Part shown: piece after piece, positions 24,634 through 33,929 of the stretch
Layout: the number at the start of each line of letters is the position of its first letter
Position numbering within the stretch: the stretch's first letter is position 1
Source of the DNA: Halarsenatibacter silvermanii
Lineage (GTDB): Bacteria > Bacillota > Halanaerobiia > Halanaerobiales > Halarsenatibacteraceae
Direction of reading: 5' to 3'
Assembly (NCBI RefSeq): GCF_900103135.1
Contig: NZ_FNGO01000009.1
Span: 40,998-104,997 of the forward strand
DNA length: 64,000 nucleotides
Notes under the pieces: generated by a model
What the model was told of the DNA's origin: nothing
The model's input: only the letters and a program-made list of their open reading frames with translations
Databases searched by the model: none
Translations under genes and position numbers: made by a program

Positions 24634-25428
24634 ATGTCCGAAAAACGTTCGTCCGTCTGGTTGAATGAGCTCACCTGGCAGGAAGTGGAAAAATATCTGG
24701 AGGAGAAATCGATTATCGTTCTGCCTGTGGGCAGCACAGAACAGCACGGTCCGGCCGGACCGCTCGGGCTTGATACCTATGCCGCGATAGCCCTGGCAGA
24801 GGACACGGCCGAGAAAAAAGAGGTTTTGACCGTCCCCCCGCTCTGGTTTGGAGATTCTTCCCATCATCTGGGTTTTCCCGGCAGCATCTCGCTCAAAACT
24901 GAAACTCTAAATTCAGTGATTAAGGATGTGGTCAGCTCGCTGGCCCGGGGAGGATTTGACAAATTTCTCGTCATCAACGGCCATAAAGGGGCCAATCTGG
25001 CCGCAGTCTCATCCGCGCTGAAAACTCTTCATGAGGAGGAATTCCCCGAAAAAATAATGGCTCTGGCCGATCCTCTGCACCTATCAACCGGTATATCTCC
25101 GCAGATAAAGGAGACAAATGAACATCACGCGGGCGAGCTGGAGATCTCCCATATCTGGCACAAATATCCCCGGCTCATAAAGGAGGATAAACTGACCGAG
25201 ACAGGTGTAGATCTGAAGGAAGTGCTTTCTCCCTTTGCCAGGGAGGATCTGATGGATCCGAGCGGAGACTATATAGAAGTTTTCTGGAACAGTGAAGAAC
25301 AGAGAGAATTCGCCCCTGAAGGATCTTTTTCTCCGTCCGCAAAAGCCAGCAAAGAAAAAGGTCGGAAATATCATGAATATATGGTGGAGCGTCTGGGCGA
25401 ATTCATCGACTGGATGCGGCAGGCCTGA
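24634..25428 (+). CDS. Creatininase-family amidohydrolase
   Basis: A 264-residue metal enzyme of the creatininase fold, which opens cyclic amides or trims peptides (the family includes creatininase, dehydratases of pterin-like compounds and the mycofactocin peptidase MftE). The metal ligands are visible in GSTEQHGPAGPLGLDTY (about residues 31-47), DSSHHLGFPGS (about 73), VINGHKGAN (about 112) and EHHAGELEISH (about 155). GAGGAGGG precedes the ATG. Its place between a fumarate-reductase-like pair and a ThiF-type protein is unusual. The substrate is unknown. Confidence 0.85.
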   Translation: MSEKRSSVWLNELTWQEVEKYLEEKSIIVLPVGSTEQHGPAGPLGLDTYAAIALAEDTAEKKEVLTVPPLWFGDSSHHLGFPGSISLKTETLNSVIKDVVSSLARGGFDKFLVINGHKGANLAAVSSALKTLHEEEFPEKIMALADPLHLSTGISPQIKETNEHHAGELEISHIWHKYPRLIKEDKLTETGVDLKEVLSPFAREDLMDPSGDYIEVFWNSEEQREFAPEGSFSPSAKASKEKGRKYHEYMVERLGEFIDWMRQA

Positions 25429-25460
25429 TTTATTCAATCCACTGGAGGGAGCTGATAACC

Positions 25461-25982
25461 ATGGTGAGCAGCCGCTATCTTTCGCAGGAGCTATTTACAG
25501 GCTTCGGTCAGGAAGGTCAGCAGCAGCTGATCGACAGCAGGGTGTTATTGGTGGGTTGTGGAGCTTTGGGCAGCATGACGGCCGAGATGATGGCCCGGGC
25601 CGGCGTGGGCTTTCTGCGTCTGGTCGACTATGATCAGGTGGAGCTGGCCAATCTGCATCGGCAGATTTTGTTTGCAGAAGAAGATGCCAGCATGAGCAGA
25701 TTAAAAGTTTACTGCGCCCGAGAAAGGCTTGAGAAGATAAATTCCGAAATCGAATACGAAATCTACGATCGCAAATTCCGTAAGGATAATGGAGAAAAAC
25801 TGGCTGAAGATATCGATATAATCATGGATTGCACCGATAATCCGGAAGCACGGCGCGCCATCGATACCACCGCCCGCAGACTGGAAATCCCCTGGGTTTA
25901 TGGAGGGGTGGCAGCGGCGGTAGGCATGGTCAAATTCACGCATAAAATGAATGGGGAGGAGTTAACTTGCAGCACAAAATAG
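25461..25982 (+). CDS. Short ThiF/MoeB-type E1-like protein (C-terminally truncated)
   Basis: Has the N-terminal ATP-binding half of E1-like adenylyltransferases: SRVLLVGCGALGSMTAEMMA (about 26-45), DYDQVELANLHRQILF (about 55-70), IIMDCTDNPEARRAID (about 117-132) and WVYGGVAAAVG. These enzymes adenylate the C terminus of ubiquitin-like sulfur carriers. The protein stops at 173 residues, before the zinc CxxC pairs and catalytic-cysteine region of full-length MoeB or ThiF (about 240 or more residues). Its last codons overlap the ribosome binding site and start of the next gene. Either it is a short functional variant or its 3' end was lost by a deletion. Confidence 0.75.
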   Translation: MVSSRYLSQELFTGFGQEGQQQLIDSRVLLVGCGALGSMTAEMMARAGVGFLRLVDYDQVELANLHRQILFAEEDASMSRLKVYCARERLEKINSEIEYEIYDRKFRKDNGEKLAEDIDIIMDCTDNPEARRAIDTTARRLEIPWVYGGVAAAVGMVKFTHKMNGEELTCSTK

Positions 25983-26760
25983 AAAAGCTGATTGCTGATT
26001 ATGTAAAAGATTATTCCCGCCGCGAATCGATAGAGACGGAATGGCGAGAGCCAGTAGTGGAGTTCGCTGCGGCAGATGATGAGCTATTTGCCCGGCTTTC
26101 CGAAGCTGTCAGTCCCAGTCATGCCCGGCCGGAGGATTTTCTGGAGGAAGCCGGGACCGTCATCGCCTACTTTCTTCCCTTCGCTGATTGGATTATGGAG
26201 TCCAATATCGCCGGCCGGGAATGTTCCCGGGAATGGGCGGCTGCCTATCTGGAGACCAATCAGCTGATCGCGGACTTAAATGAGCATCTTAAAAAAGAGC
26301 TGGAGAAAAGAGGACAGAGGGCGGCTGCTGTTCCCGCCACCCATAATTTTGACAAGAAGAAGCTGATCAGCGACTGGTCGCACCGTCATGTCGCCTATAT
26401 TGCCGGCCTGGGTACTTTCGGGCTCAACAACATGCTCATTACCGAGCGGGGCTGCGGCGGCAGGGTGGGAACGCTGGTCGTCGACCTGGAGATGTCCCCC
26501 TCTCCCCGACCGGAGGTTGAATACTGCCTGCACAAAGAGAGGGGGCGTGCCAGAAATGCCTCGACCGCTGCGTCGAAGACGCTCTCAAGCTGGATTCTTT
26601 CGACCGGAGCAGCTGTTATAAGATGCTGCAGGAAAACGACAGACTGCATGCGGAGTTCGAGCAGATGACGGATGCCTGCGGCAAATGCTGTGTGGATCTG
26701 CCCTGTTCGAGGGTGAATCCGGGCACTGCTGATAACCAGAGAATTTTTGTCGAGGATTAA
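25967..26760 (+). pseudogene. QueG-like 4Fe-4S double-cluster protein, interrupted by a frameshift
   Basis: Resembles the epoxyqueuosine reductase group of Fe-S proteins: a corrinoid-binding-like N-terminal part (THNFDKKKLISDWSHRHVAY; LGTFGLNNMLITERGCGGR) followed by a ferredoxin domain. Reading from TTG 25967 (after GGGGAGGAG), the frame breaks at GGGGG (26541-26545) and ends at 26668. One base over, the missing end appears intact: CQKCLDRC, then CGKCCVDLPCSR, ending at TAA 26760. One missing G would explain it. The cause may be a sequencing error, a recent mutation or slippage. It lies at the end of the flavoprotein-creatininase-ThiF cluster. Confidence 0.75.
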
Positions 26761-27523
26761 AGTCTCGAGCAGAATAACCTGATTCTTTTTTCGCTTTATA
26801 TTGTTGAACATATAAAGAGAAATGTCAAGAATTGCGCGCATAGTCACGCGTAACCTGTTAGAATTACTTTACACTACTCCACTCCCAGGCAAACATTAGA
26901 TTATATTGGAGCTGCTCAGGAAGAGATTGATAAATCTACGCAGGGGATGTACTTATAGCCTGTCTAAAAGATTTTTAGCTTCCTGCTAATTTTCGTGGTG
27001 AAAAAAGTGATTAAAATATATCTGCTTTGTTTAAGATGTTTGCTTTCGCAAAAAGAAACATGGTCTTCACCTGACTTCCTCCTGTAATTTATCGATCCGG
27101 CCGAGCACCCTGTACATGTCAGCTGCCGCCGCGTTAAGCTTAAGACTTTACAGATCGACTAAAATTGGTTATAATAAAATTGTACAATATGGAAACAGTA
27201 CAGTCTTTGCGATTTTTTTCAGCCTTTGCTGACCACCTTCCATCTGCCCGTTCTATACGTTCTCACAATACATAGTTTCAGCAGATGGTCAGAGGTGGAA
27301 ACCAGAGGTTTTATTTATTGACCATGAATTATGGTCAGGGTATTGCAATGACAGAAAATTAAAATATGGAGGAGGTATTAAAAAAAGAAAATCAAATTTT
27401 ACAGTATGATTTTGCGGTAGAAATCAGCACAGCAAAAATTCTGGCTGCTTTTAGTCCTGAGAGAGAATAGCGAACAGTGAGCAAATATTTACAAAAACTC
27501 TATATAGGGGGTCAAATTAAATT
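26761..27523. other. Intergenic region with no recognisable feature
   Basis: About 760 bases. Short fragments have faint coding look (for example minus-strand 27080-27150 reads as a few residues before stops), and one sequence near 27340 repeats parts of an AT-rich leader, but nothing is long enough to call. It should contain the promoter of the TRAP operon. Confidence 0.5.
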
Positions 27524-28498
27524 ATGATGAAGAGAGCAGCAGTAATAACCGCCCTGATTGTAGGTTTTGCCCTGGTATTTGCCGGTCCAGCAGCAGCTCA
27601 TGATGTCGATTTTATGTCGATAGCTACGGGAGGAACCGGAGGAGTCTATTATCCTGTAGGTGGAGGCATGGCCGAGCTGATCAACGAACATACGGATATC
27701 GATGCTACTTCCGAGGTAACCGGTGCCTCAGTTGAAAATGTCCGTTTTATTCAGGACTTAGAGACTGAATGGGGACTGGCCCAGAACGATATTACCTATT
27801 ATGCCAAGTATGGAGAAGAGATGTTTGAAGAGGATTCCATGGAGGATTTGAGAGGTATAGCCATGATGTATCCGGAGACCATCCAGATACTCACTCTGGA
27901 AGGATCAGGCGTCGAGAGCGTATCCGACTTTGAAGGCAAAGATGTGGCGGTGGGTGCTCCCGGCAGCGGCACCGAAGCCAACGCCCGTCAGATAATCGAG
28001 GCTCACGATTTGACCTATGATGACATGACTGTTGACTATCTTTCCTTCGTCGAAGCAGTCGACGCTCTGCGTGACGGTCATGTAGATGCCGCTTTCGTCA
28101 CCGCCGGTACTCCCACGGGTTCGGTAGTGGACCTGGCAGCCACACATGATCCCAAAATAGTAGAAGTTGAAGATGAGGCCATGGAAGTCTTGATGGAGGA
28201 GTATCCTTACTACATCGACATCACAGTTCCCGGCGGCACCTATGAAGGCATCGAAGAAGATGCTGATACCGTCGCCGTTCTGGCCATGATCATCACCAAT
28301 TCTGAACTTCCTGAAGAGTTCATCTATGAAACCACAGCCGCCGTCTTCGATAATTACGAGTATCTGGGCGAAATTCACGAGCGCGGCGCTGAGGTCACGC
28401 TGGAAACAGCTTTAGACGGTATGCCTATCGAACTGCATGAAGGTGCCCGCAGTTATTATGAAGATCAGGGTATAGATGTCGACGAATACGTAAACTAA
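27524..28498 (+). CDS. TAXI-family TRAP transporter solute-binding protein
   Basis: A 324-residue secreted binding protein: signal peptide (hydrophobic about 5-23, cleavage after AAA), then the TAXI-family start DFMSIATGGTGGVYYPVGGGMAELI in two blocks (about 28-52) and a type II binding fold (DVAVGAPGSGTEANARQIIE). It delivers a substrate, often a dicarboxylate or amino acid, to the fused permease encoded next. It is very acidic, fitting a saline habitat. A hairpin (28540-28561) between it and the permease gene probably lowers downstream expression, so more binding protein than permease is made. Confidence 0.92.
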   Translation: MMKRAAVITALIVGFALVFAGPAAAHDVDFMSIATGGTGGVYYPVGGGMAELINEHTDIDATSEVTGASVENVRFIQDLETEWGLAQNDITYYAKYGEEMFEEDSMEDLRGIAMMYPETIQILTLEGSGVESVSDFEGKDVAVGAPGSGTEANARQIIEAHDLTYDDMTVDYLSFVEAVDALRDGHVDAAFVTAGTPTGSVVDLAATHDPKIVEVEDEAMEVLMEEYPYYIDITVPGGTYEGIEEDADTVAVLAMIITNSELPEEFIYETTAAVFDNYEYLGEIHERGAEVTLETALDGMPIELHEGARSYYEDQGIDVDEYVN

Positions 28499-28539
28499 AC
28501 CAACAGCTGCGGCTTACAATATTAACAGGTCAAAGATAG

Positions 28540-28568
28540 GGAGCCGGGGCTTTCCGGCTCCTTCTTTT
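28540..28568 (+). terminator. Partial terminator between TRAP binding protein and permease genes
   Basis: GGAGCCGG (28540-28547) pairs with CCGGCTCC (28554-28561), followed by TTCTTTTC. It lies inside the transporter operon, where such hairpins commonly let part of the transcription through. Confidence 0.75.
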
Positions 28569-28651
28569 CTATGTATTCAGAGCAGTATTTTTGATGTTTT
28601 TATGAGCCTTTTGCTCCTTCACAAAGTTAAATCAGGTTAAGGAGGCAACTC

Positions 28652-30769
28652 ATGGAAAGCGATAATCACGAAGGAACAGATAAAGAGAATCTGGAAGGCA
28701 TTGAAATCGAGAGGGAAGAAGGAGTAGAAAAAGAAGTCGAGGAGAAAATAGGCAAAAAGAGAATATTGAGAGGAAAATGGGCCGTCATCGCGATGATAGT
28801 AGGGATTTTGGCCTCGATTTTTCATTTTTATACAGCCGGTTTCGGCATTCTGCTCACCTTCGAACAGAGGTCGGTGCATCTGGCCTTTTTGATGTTTTTA
28901 GCCTTTATAATGTTTCCTCTGACCTCAGGACAAAAGGATAAAGGTAAAGTGCCGTGGTACGATATAGTACTCGCCCTGCTGGCTGTGGCCAGCATGCTCT
29001 ATATTTATTTCAATCACGAAGCGATAGTGAGAAGGGCCGGCCGACCGACAACAGAGGATCTGGTTATGGGCACTATAGCCATAATAATGGTGCTGGAGGC
29101 CACCAGGCGCACAATAAATATAGCTCTTCCCCTGATAGCTGTATTATTTCTTGGCTACGCCTTTTTGGGACCGCATATGCCGGGGCCGCTGGCTCATAGA
29201 GGCTATTCTTTGACCAGAGTTGTCGGCCATCAGTTTTTGACCACCGAGGGGATATTCGGAATACCGATCGGAGTCTCGGCTACCTTCGTATACCTTTTTG
29301 TGCTCTTTGGAACTGTGCTGGAACAGAGCGGTATCGGCAATTATCTCATCAAGGCTGTTTTTGCGGCTTTAGGACATCAGCGCGGAGGTCCGGCTAAAGC
29401 GGCTGTCGTTACAAGCGGCCTTATGGGCATGATATCGGGCAGTTCCATCGCCAATACGGTGACCACCGGCTCTTTCACCATACCTCTCATGAAGAAGATG
29501 GGCTTTTCCAGCGAGGTAGCCGGCGGTGTGGAATCGGCCGCCTCGACCAACGGCCAGTTTCTGCCGCCCATCATGGGAGCAGCTGCTTTTATCATGATAG
29601 AATTTACCGGCTATTCCTACGTGTATATTATTTCTGCTGCTTTTCTGCCGGCTATCCTGGCCTATGTGGCCATCTTCGGCATGGTCCATATAGAATCGAT
29701 CAAGCAGGGGATTTCCGGACTTTCCCGCGAGGAAAAAGACCCGCTGATCCCAACGCTTTTGAGAGGGATATATTTTCTCATTCCCATAGCGGTGCTTATT
29801 TATCTGCTGGTTATTGTCAGATCAACCCCCTTCCGGGCTGCCTATGAGAGCATCTGGGTGGCGATCTTCGTAAGTCTGCTGGTTAAAATATTCCTCTATT
29901 ACTGGTGCCGCCGCAAAAATTGGACGCCGGGCAGTGTCAAAGAAGAAGATCTGCCCATAGACCCGACCCGGGAGAGCAAAGGTGGATTATTTTCGATAGG
30001 AGAAGTCAATAAAGCCTTCTGGAAAGAGCTGGGAGAAGCCTTCGCCGACGGCGCTCACAAAATGGTCACCGTGGCTATGGCCTGTGCCTGTGCCGGCATA
30101 ATTATCGGCGTGGTTTCCATGACCGGTCTGGGGCTCAGGATGAGCAGTCTGCTGGTGCGAATAGGGCGCGGAAGCTTATTTTTGACGCTGCTTTTGACTG
30201 TTTTTGCTTCCGTTTTGCTCGGCATGGGTATCCCCACCACTGCTAAATACGTCATGCTGGCTACCTTAGTAGCCCCGGCGCTGGTAGAACTGGGAGTTCC
30301 GCTTATCGCAGCTCATCTTTTTATCCTTTATTTTGGCGTTAAAGCCGATGTCACTCCACCGGTGGCCTTAGCCGCCTATGCTGCGGCAGGAGTATCGGGG
30401 GGAGATCCCTTTATGTCGGGAGTTCAGGGCTTTAAGTTTTCGCTGGCCGCGCTGCTTTTGCCCTTCATATTCGTCTACAATCCCGTTCTTTTGATGATCG
30501 ATGCCACCATCCCCCAGGTTGTCTGGGCGGCAATTACAGCTTTGATAGGGATGTTCGCCTGGTCGGCCGGCATTGAAAATTTTCTCTTCACCAGAACTTC
30601 CTGGCTGGAGAGGATCGCTCTCTTCGGTTTTGGTCTGATAGTCGTCATAACGGGCCTGACAAATGATATCATCGGACTTGTCGGCCTGGCAGCCGTCTAT
30701 GTCTGGCAGAGACGCAAAGCCGGGCTGCCCCTGCTGCCCAAACTTTTCAGATCGGATGAGGAAAGTTAA
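28652..30769 (+). CDS. TRAP transporter fused 4TM/12TM permease
   Basis: A 705-residue membrane protein in which the small (DctQ-like) and large (DctM-like) TRAP permease subunits are fused, as is usual with TAXI binding proteins. A charged cytoplasmic N terminus (about 45 residues) precedes about 16 or more transmembrane helices. The large-subunit signature GLMGMISGSSIANTVTTG lies at about residues 252-270, and a repeat-symmetrical SVLLGMGIPTTAKYVML at about 520. It imports its substrate with sodium, suiting a halophile. AAGGAGG precedes the ATG. The DUF1850 gene follows after 38 bases. Confidence 0.93.
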   Translation: MESDNHEGTDKENLEGIEIEREEGVEKEVEEKIGKKRILRGKWAVIAMIVGILASIFHFYTAGFGILLTFEQRSVHLAFLMFLAFIMFPLTSGQKDKGKVPWYDIVLALLAVASMLYIYFNHEAIVRRAGRPTTEDLVMGTIAIIMVLEATRRTINIALPLIAVLFLGYAFLGPHMPGPLAHRGYSLTRVVGHQFLTTEGIFGIPIGVSATFVYLFVLFGTVLEQSGIGNYLIKAVFAALGHQRGGPAKAAVVTSGLMGMISGSSIANTVTTGSFTIPLMKKMGFSSEVAGGVESAASTNGQFLPPIMGAAAFIMIEFTGYSYVYIISAAFLPAILAYVAIFGMVHIESIKQGISGLSREEKDPLIPTLLRGIYFLIPIAVLIYLLVIVRSTPFRAAYESIWVAIFVSLLVKIFLYYWCRRKNWTPGSVKEEDLPIDPTRESKGGLFSIGEVNKAFWKELGEAFADGAHKMVTVAMACACAGIIIGVVSMTGLGLRMSSLLVRIGRGSLFLTLLLTVFASVLLGMGIPTTAKYVMLATLVAPALVELGVPLIAAHLFILYFGVKADVTPPVALAAYAAAGVSGGDPFMSGVQGFKFSLAALLLPFIFVYNPVLLMIDATIPQVVWAAITALIGMFAWSAGIENFLFTRTSWLERIALFGFGLIVVITGLTNDIIGLVGLAAVYVWQRRKAGLPLLPKLFRSDEES

Positions 30770-30807
30770 GCTGTGTTTTCCGGGCAAATTTTTACGGAGG
30801 AGCTGAC

Positions 30808-31287
30808 ATGAAGAAAACTGCCGCCGCCGGTGCGCTCCTCGCGGTTTTGATAATAATCGTTCTTATCCTATCCCGGTTATCCTTTTTGACGGTGTGCGCC
30901 GGGGAGGAAATCATCTATCTCACCCCCGTCCTGGATGAGAATAAAGAGGTGGTGTATCAGTATACCCATTCAGTTGAGAGAGGGCCCGTCAGAGAATATT
31001 TTGAGCTCACCCGCGGAGGCTTTATCCTCTACAAAACTACCTTCACCTCCCAGGGGGCGGGCCTGCCCCTGGACAGGGGAGATTTTGAACGAGAGAACGG
31101 CCTTTTTGTCCGCTCGGGTCTGCAGGAGGAAGTCGAAGTTTTGCAGTTTCGTCTGAGCGATCAATATCGGGAACAGTTTATAGAGATAGACGATGAAAGT
31201 TTGCAGATGTCTGAATGGGGAGAACCCGGACAGAAGATCAAAATGGGAATGTTTGATGTCAGAGAGCTTCTCACATTTTTCTTTTAG
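30808..31287 (+). CDS. DUF1850 protein associated with TAXI-TRAP transporter
   Basis: A 159-residue protein with an N-terminal signal anchor (about residues 8-30), followed by a small beta-rich domain with YTHSVERGPVREYFEL (about 51-66), the conserved core of DUF1850. Members regularly sit beside TAXI-TRAP transporter genes, and here it is the last gene of that operon. The function is unknown; it may assist the transporter from outside the membrane. ACGGAGGAG precedes the ATG. Confidence 0.8.
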   Translation: MKKTAAAGALLAVLIIIVLILSRLSFLTVCAGEEIIYLTPVLDENKEVVYQYTHSVERGPVREYFELTRGGFILYKTTFTSQGAGLPLDRGDFERENGLFVRSGLQEEVEVLQFRLSDQYREQFIEIDDESLQMSEWGEPGQKIKMGMFDVRELLTFFF

Positions 31288-31710
31288 TTCTATTTCTCTT
31301 CACATTTGCCAGGAGATCTTTATATCTTTCTCCCGGATTACACCTGCCGAAATATGAATTTTACTCATCCCTCATATTTTCTTTCATCTCCAGCCGGATA
31401 AATTTTTTCGTTCCTTTCAATTCCCCGCAGATCAAAATAATCATTTATTATAAAATAATCATGATAAGCATTTTGGTTTGAAGAAGGAAAATATAAAAAT
31501 ATATGCAAAAATAATGTTAGGAGATTATCCAAAATTTTTGTTCGGAATAATCAACGTGAAAAACTACATAATCTCAAAAAGGGCGAGAAACTGAGAGAGC
31601 CTGTTAAAGTATAGAGGGGGATCTATGCTTTAACAGGGTTTTTTATTGTTATTTCAGATGTTTATAAATTTAAAAACATAAATAAAATATACAGAGGTGG
31701 GAATAACTTT
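31288..31710. other. Intergenic region with leader and attenuator-like hairpin
   Basis: About 420 AT-rich bases. The first part is pyrimidine-rich with no clear terminator for the TRAP operon. Around 31440-31520 is a probable promoter region for the following operon. The notable feature is the strong hairpin with a T run at 31600-31645, inside what should be the transcribed leader. Confidence 0.55.
31600..31645 (+). terminator. Attenuator-like hairpin in the leader of the peptide-ABC/MttB operon
   Basis: CCTGTTAAAGTATAGA (31600-31615) pairs along 16 bases with TCTATGCTTTAACAGG (31622-31637), followed by GTTTTTT. It stands 65 bases before the aminotransferase start codon and more than 300 bases after the TRAP operon. 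It is therefore either a far terminator of that operon or a control point for the operon that follows. No T-box, SAM or other known motif is recognisable upstream. Confidence 0.75.
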
Positions 31711-32877
31711 ATGAGTTCAATCATAAGTTCTCGCAGCCGAAGGATAGAGAGATCCGAAATATTCGAAATGCTGGCCCGGGCTCAGGATTATGATGATGTG
31801 ATCAATTTTGGGGTGGGACAGCCGCATTTTAACACTCCGGAAGAGATAACAGATTATGCCTTTGATCAGGCCAAAAAGGGCTATACTCATTACACGGTTA
31901 ACGCCGGGGATATAAAGGTCCGCAGAGCTATAGCGCAAAAACTTCAGAGTGAGAATGATATCGAGGCAGATCCCGTCTCAGAAATCATCATAACTGTAGG
32001 AGCCATCGAAGCTCTTTTTCTGGCACTCATGGTACTGGTAGAATCAGGGGATGAAGTTCTGCTTCAGGACCCTAGTTGGGTGAATTATGAAGCCCAGGTC
32101 AAGCTTATGGGGGCCGATCCGGTTCGCGTACCGGTAAAAGAGGAGAATAACTTTGCTCTTCGGGCCGAGGATATAGAGAGGAGAATAAGCGAAAACAGCC
32201 GAGTTTTGATGATAAACAGCCCCAACAATCCGACAGGAGGTGCTATCGAAAAGAGCGAACTTTTGAAAATAGCTGAGCTGGCCCATGAAAATGATTTGAT
32301 GCTTTTGACGGACGAGACCTACGAGAAGTTTTGTTATGATATAGAGCATTTTAGCCCCGGCTCACTCCGGAAATATCGCGATAATATAATCAGCATTTTC
32401 AGTTTTTCCAAGGTTTATGCCATGACTGGCTGGCGGGTAGGGTTTGCCGCCGGACCGGCCGAAATAATCAAAGAGATGATAAAGGTTCACGACAGTGTGG
32501 GGCTTTGCACTCCCAGCGTTTCTCAGGCGGCTGCCTATAAGGCTTTGCAGGTTGATGATGAGGTCGTGGAAGAGATGGCCTCAACCTACAGAAAAAACAG
32601 GGAGCTTCTGGTCGAAGGAATAAATTCGATAGATGGATTTTCCTGTATATATCCGCGGGGAACTTTTTACGCCTTTGTTAATGTCAAAGATGTTTCCCAA
32701 AACTCTTTAGAGCTGGCCCGCGATATGCTTGATAGGGAGCAGGTTGTAACGGTGGCGGGCAGCTCATTTGGAGAAGCCGGCGAAGGCTTCCTTCGTTTTT
32801 CTTATGCCAATTCCCGGGAGAACATCGAAGAGGGACTGGAAAGAATCAAAAATTATTCCCGGAATTATCTCGATTAA
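31711..32877 (+). CDS. PLP-dependent class I/II aminotransferase
   Basis: A 388-residue fold-type I aminotransferase. It shows FGVGQPHFNTPEEI (about 33-46), the NSPNNPTGG turn (about 170), LTDETYEKF and the PLP lysine in SFSKVYAMTGWRVGFAAGP (about 232). It transfers an amino group between an amino acid and a 2-oxo acid in the cytoplasm. It is the first gene of an operon with a peptide ABC transporter, an MttB-family methyltransferase and a gamma-lyase-like enzyme, so its likely substrate is the amino acid released from the imported compound. CAGAGGTGG precedes the ATG. Confidence 0.9.
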   Translation: MSSIISSRSRRIERSEIFEMLARAQDYDDVINFGVGQPHFNTPEEITDYAFDQAKKGYTHYTVNAGDIKVRRAIAQKLQSENDIEADPVSEIIITVGAIEALFLALMVLVESGDEVLLQDPSWVNYEAQVKLMGADPVRVPVKEENNFALRAEDIERRISENSRVLMINSPNNPTGGAIEKSELLKIAELAHENDLMLLTDETYEKFCYDIEHFSPGSLRKYRDNIISIFSFSKVYAMTGWRVGFAAGPAEIIKEMIKVHDSVGLCTPSVSQAAAYKALQVDDEVVEEMASTYRKNRELLVEGINSIDGFSCIYPRGTFYAFVNVKDVSQNSLELARDMLDREQVVTVAGSSFGEAGEGFLRFSYANSRENIEEGLERIKNYSRNYLD

Positions 32878-32955
32878 ATTATAACTTTGCTGATTTAGTC
32901 TGGCCAGAAGAAAAAACAGAAAAAACAGCTTACAGTGTTCAGGAGGAAAATAATC

Positions 32956-33897
32956 ATGGTGAAATATGCTCTCAAAAGATTGTTGTGGTTGGTTCCCACT
33001 CTGCTGGGTGTGCTGTTTTTTTTATTCAGTATGACCTATATGCTGCCGGGGGATCCAGCCGACATTATTCTGGGCCCCAGAGCTACCCCGGAGATGGTAG
33101 CTCAGATGAATCAGAGACTGGGACTGGACCAGCCCTGGCCTATCAGTCTGGTGAGATATGTGGGGAATATTCTGCAGGGAGATCTGGGTACTTCTATCTT
33201 TAGAGACGTTCCAGTGGAACATCTGATAATGAGAGTCCTGCCCTATACAATCATGCTTACCCTGAGTGCCATGTTTTTAGCCGTAATTCTGGGTATAGGG
33301 CTGGGAATTATCTCATCGGCCTATGAGAATACCTGGCTCGATAAAATTATAACTTTCATGGTTTTGATATGGGCCTCTGTTCCCAACTTTATCTGGGCTG
33401 TATTGTTTGTATTGATCTTCTCTTTGAGATTGGGATGGCTGCCGGTTACCGGGGGAGGAGAACCCGGAAATCTGCTGGATCAGATCTATCATTTGATCGG
33501 ACCTGCAATAGCTCTGTCTCTGACCTGGGCTGGCTATATAGCCCGTATTGTCAGGAGCTCTATGCTTGAAACTCTGCAGGAAGACTTTATTACCACGGAG
33601 AAATCTTTTGGCCTGCCTATGTCTCTAATTTTTTATAAATATGCTTTGAAAAGAGCCATCAAGCCGGCAATAGCAGTAATAGCACTGGGGCTTGGTCGGC
33701 TGCTGGGCGGGGCTGTATTTATCGAGGTGATATTTTCTCGTCCCGGTCTGGGCCAGCTGCTTGTCGATGCCATCGAGATGCGCAATTTGCCGGTGATACG
33801 AGGAGGCGTACTGGTCGCTGCTCTGCTCTTTGTTCTGGCCAATATGTTGGCAGATATTTCTTATGCCTATTTCGATCCCCGGATTAGATATGAATGA
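32956..33897 (+). CDS. Oligopeptide/dipeptide ABC transporter permease (DppB-like)
   Basis: A 313-residue inner-membrane permease with six helices. The N-terminal KYALKRLLWLVPTLLGVLF and MLPGDPADIILG are typical of the DppB/OppB family, and the EAA loop region is seen near LETLQEDFITTEKSFGLP. It forms the channel with the next permease. The ATG at 32956 follows AGGAGG; a GTG at 32935 overlaps that site and is rejected. It is the first of five consecutive transporter genes in this operon. Confidence 0.92.
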   Translation: MVKYALKRLLWLVPTLLGVLFFLFSMTYMLPGDPADIILGPRATPEMVAQMNQRLGLDQPWPISLVRYVGNILQGDLGTSIFRDVPVEHLIMRVLPYTIMLTLSAMFLAVILGIGLGIISSAYENTWLDKIITFMVLIWASVPNFIWAVLFVLIFSLRLGWLPVTGGGEPGNLLDQIYHLIGPAIALSLTWAGYIARIVRSSMLETLQEDFITTEKSFGLPMSLIFYKYALKRAIKPAIAVIALGLGRLLGGAVFIEVIFSRPGLGQLLVDAIEMRNLPVIRGGVLVAALLFVLANMLADISYAYFDPRIRYE

Positions 33898-33929
33898 AAT
33901 ATACAATCAACTGTTTGAGGTGAATATTT

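Noticed and set aside
31500..31600. T-box or SAM riboswitch before the aminotransferase operon
   Set aside because: The conserved boxes of those families are absent; only the terminator-like hairpin is clear.
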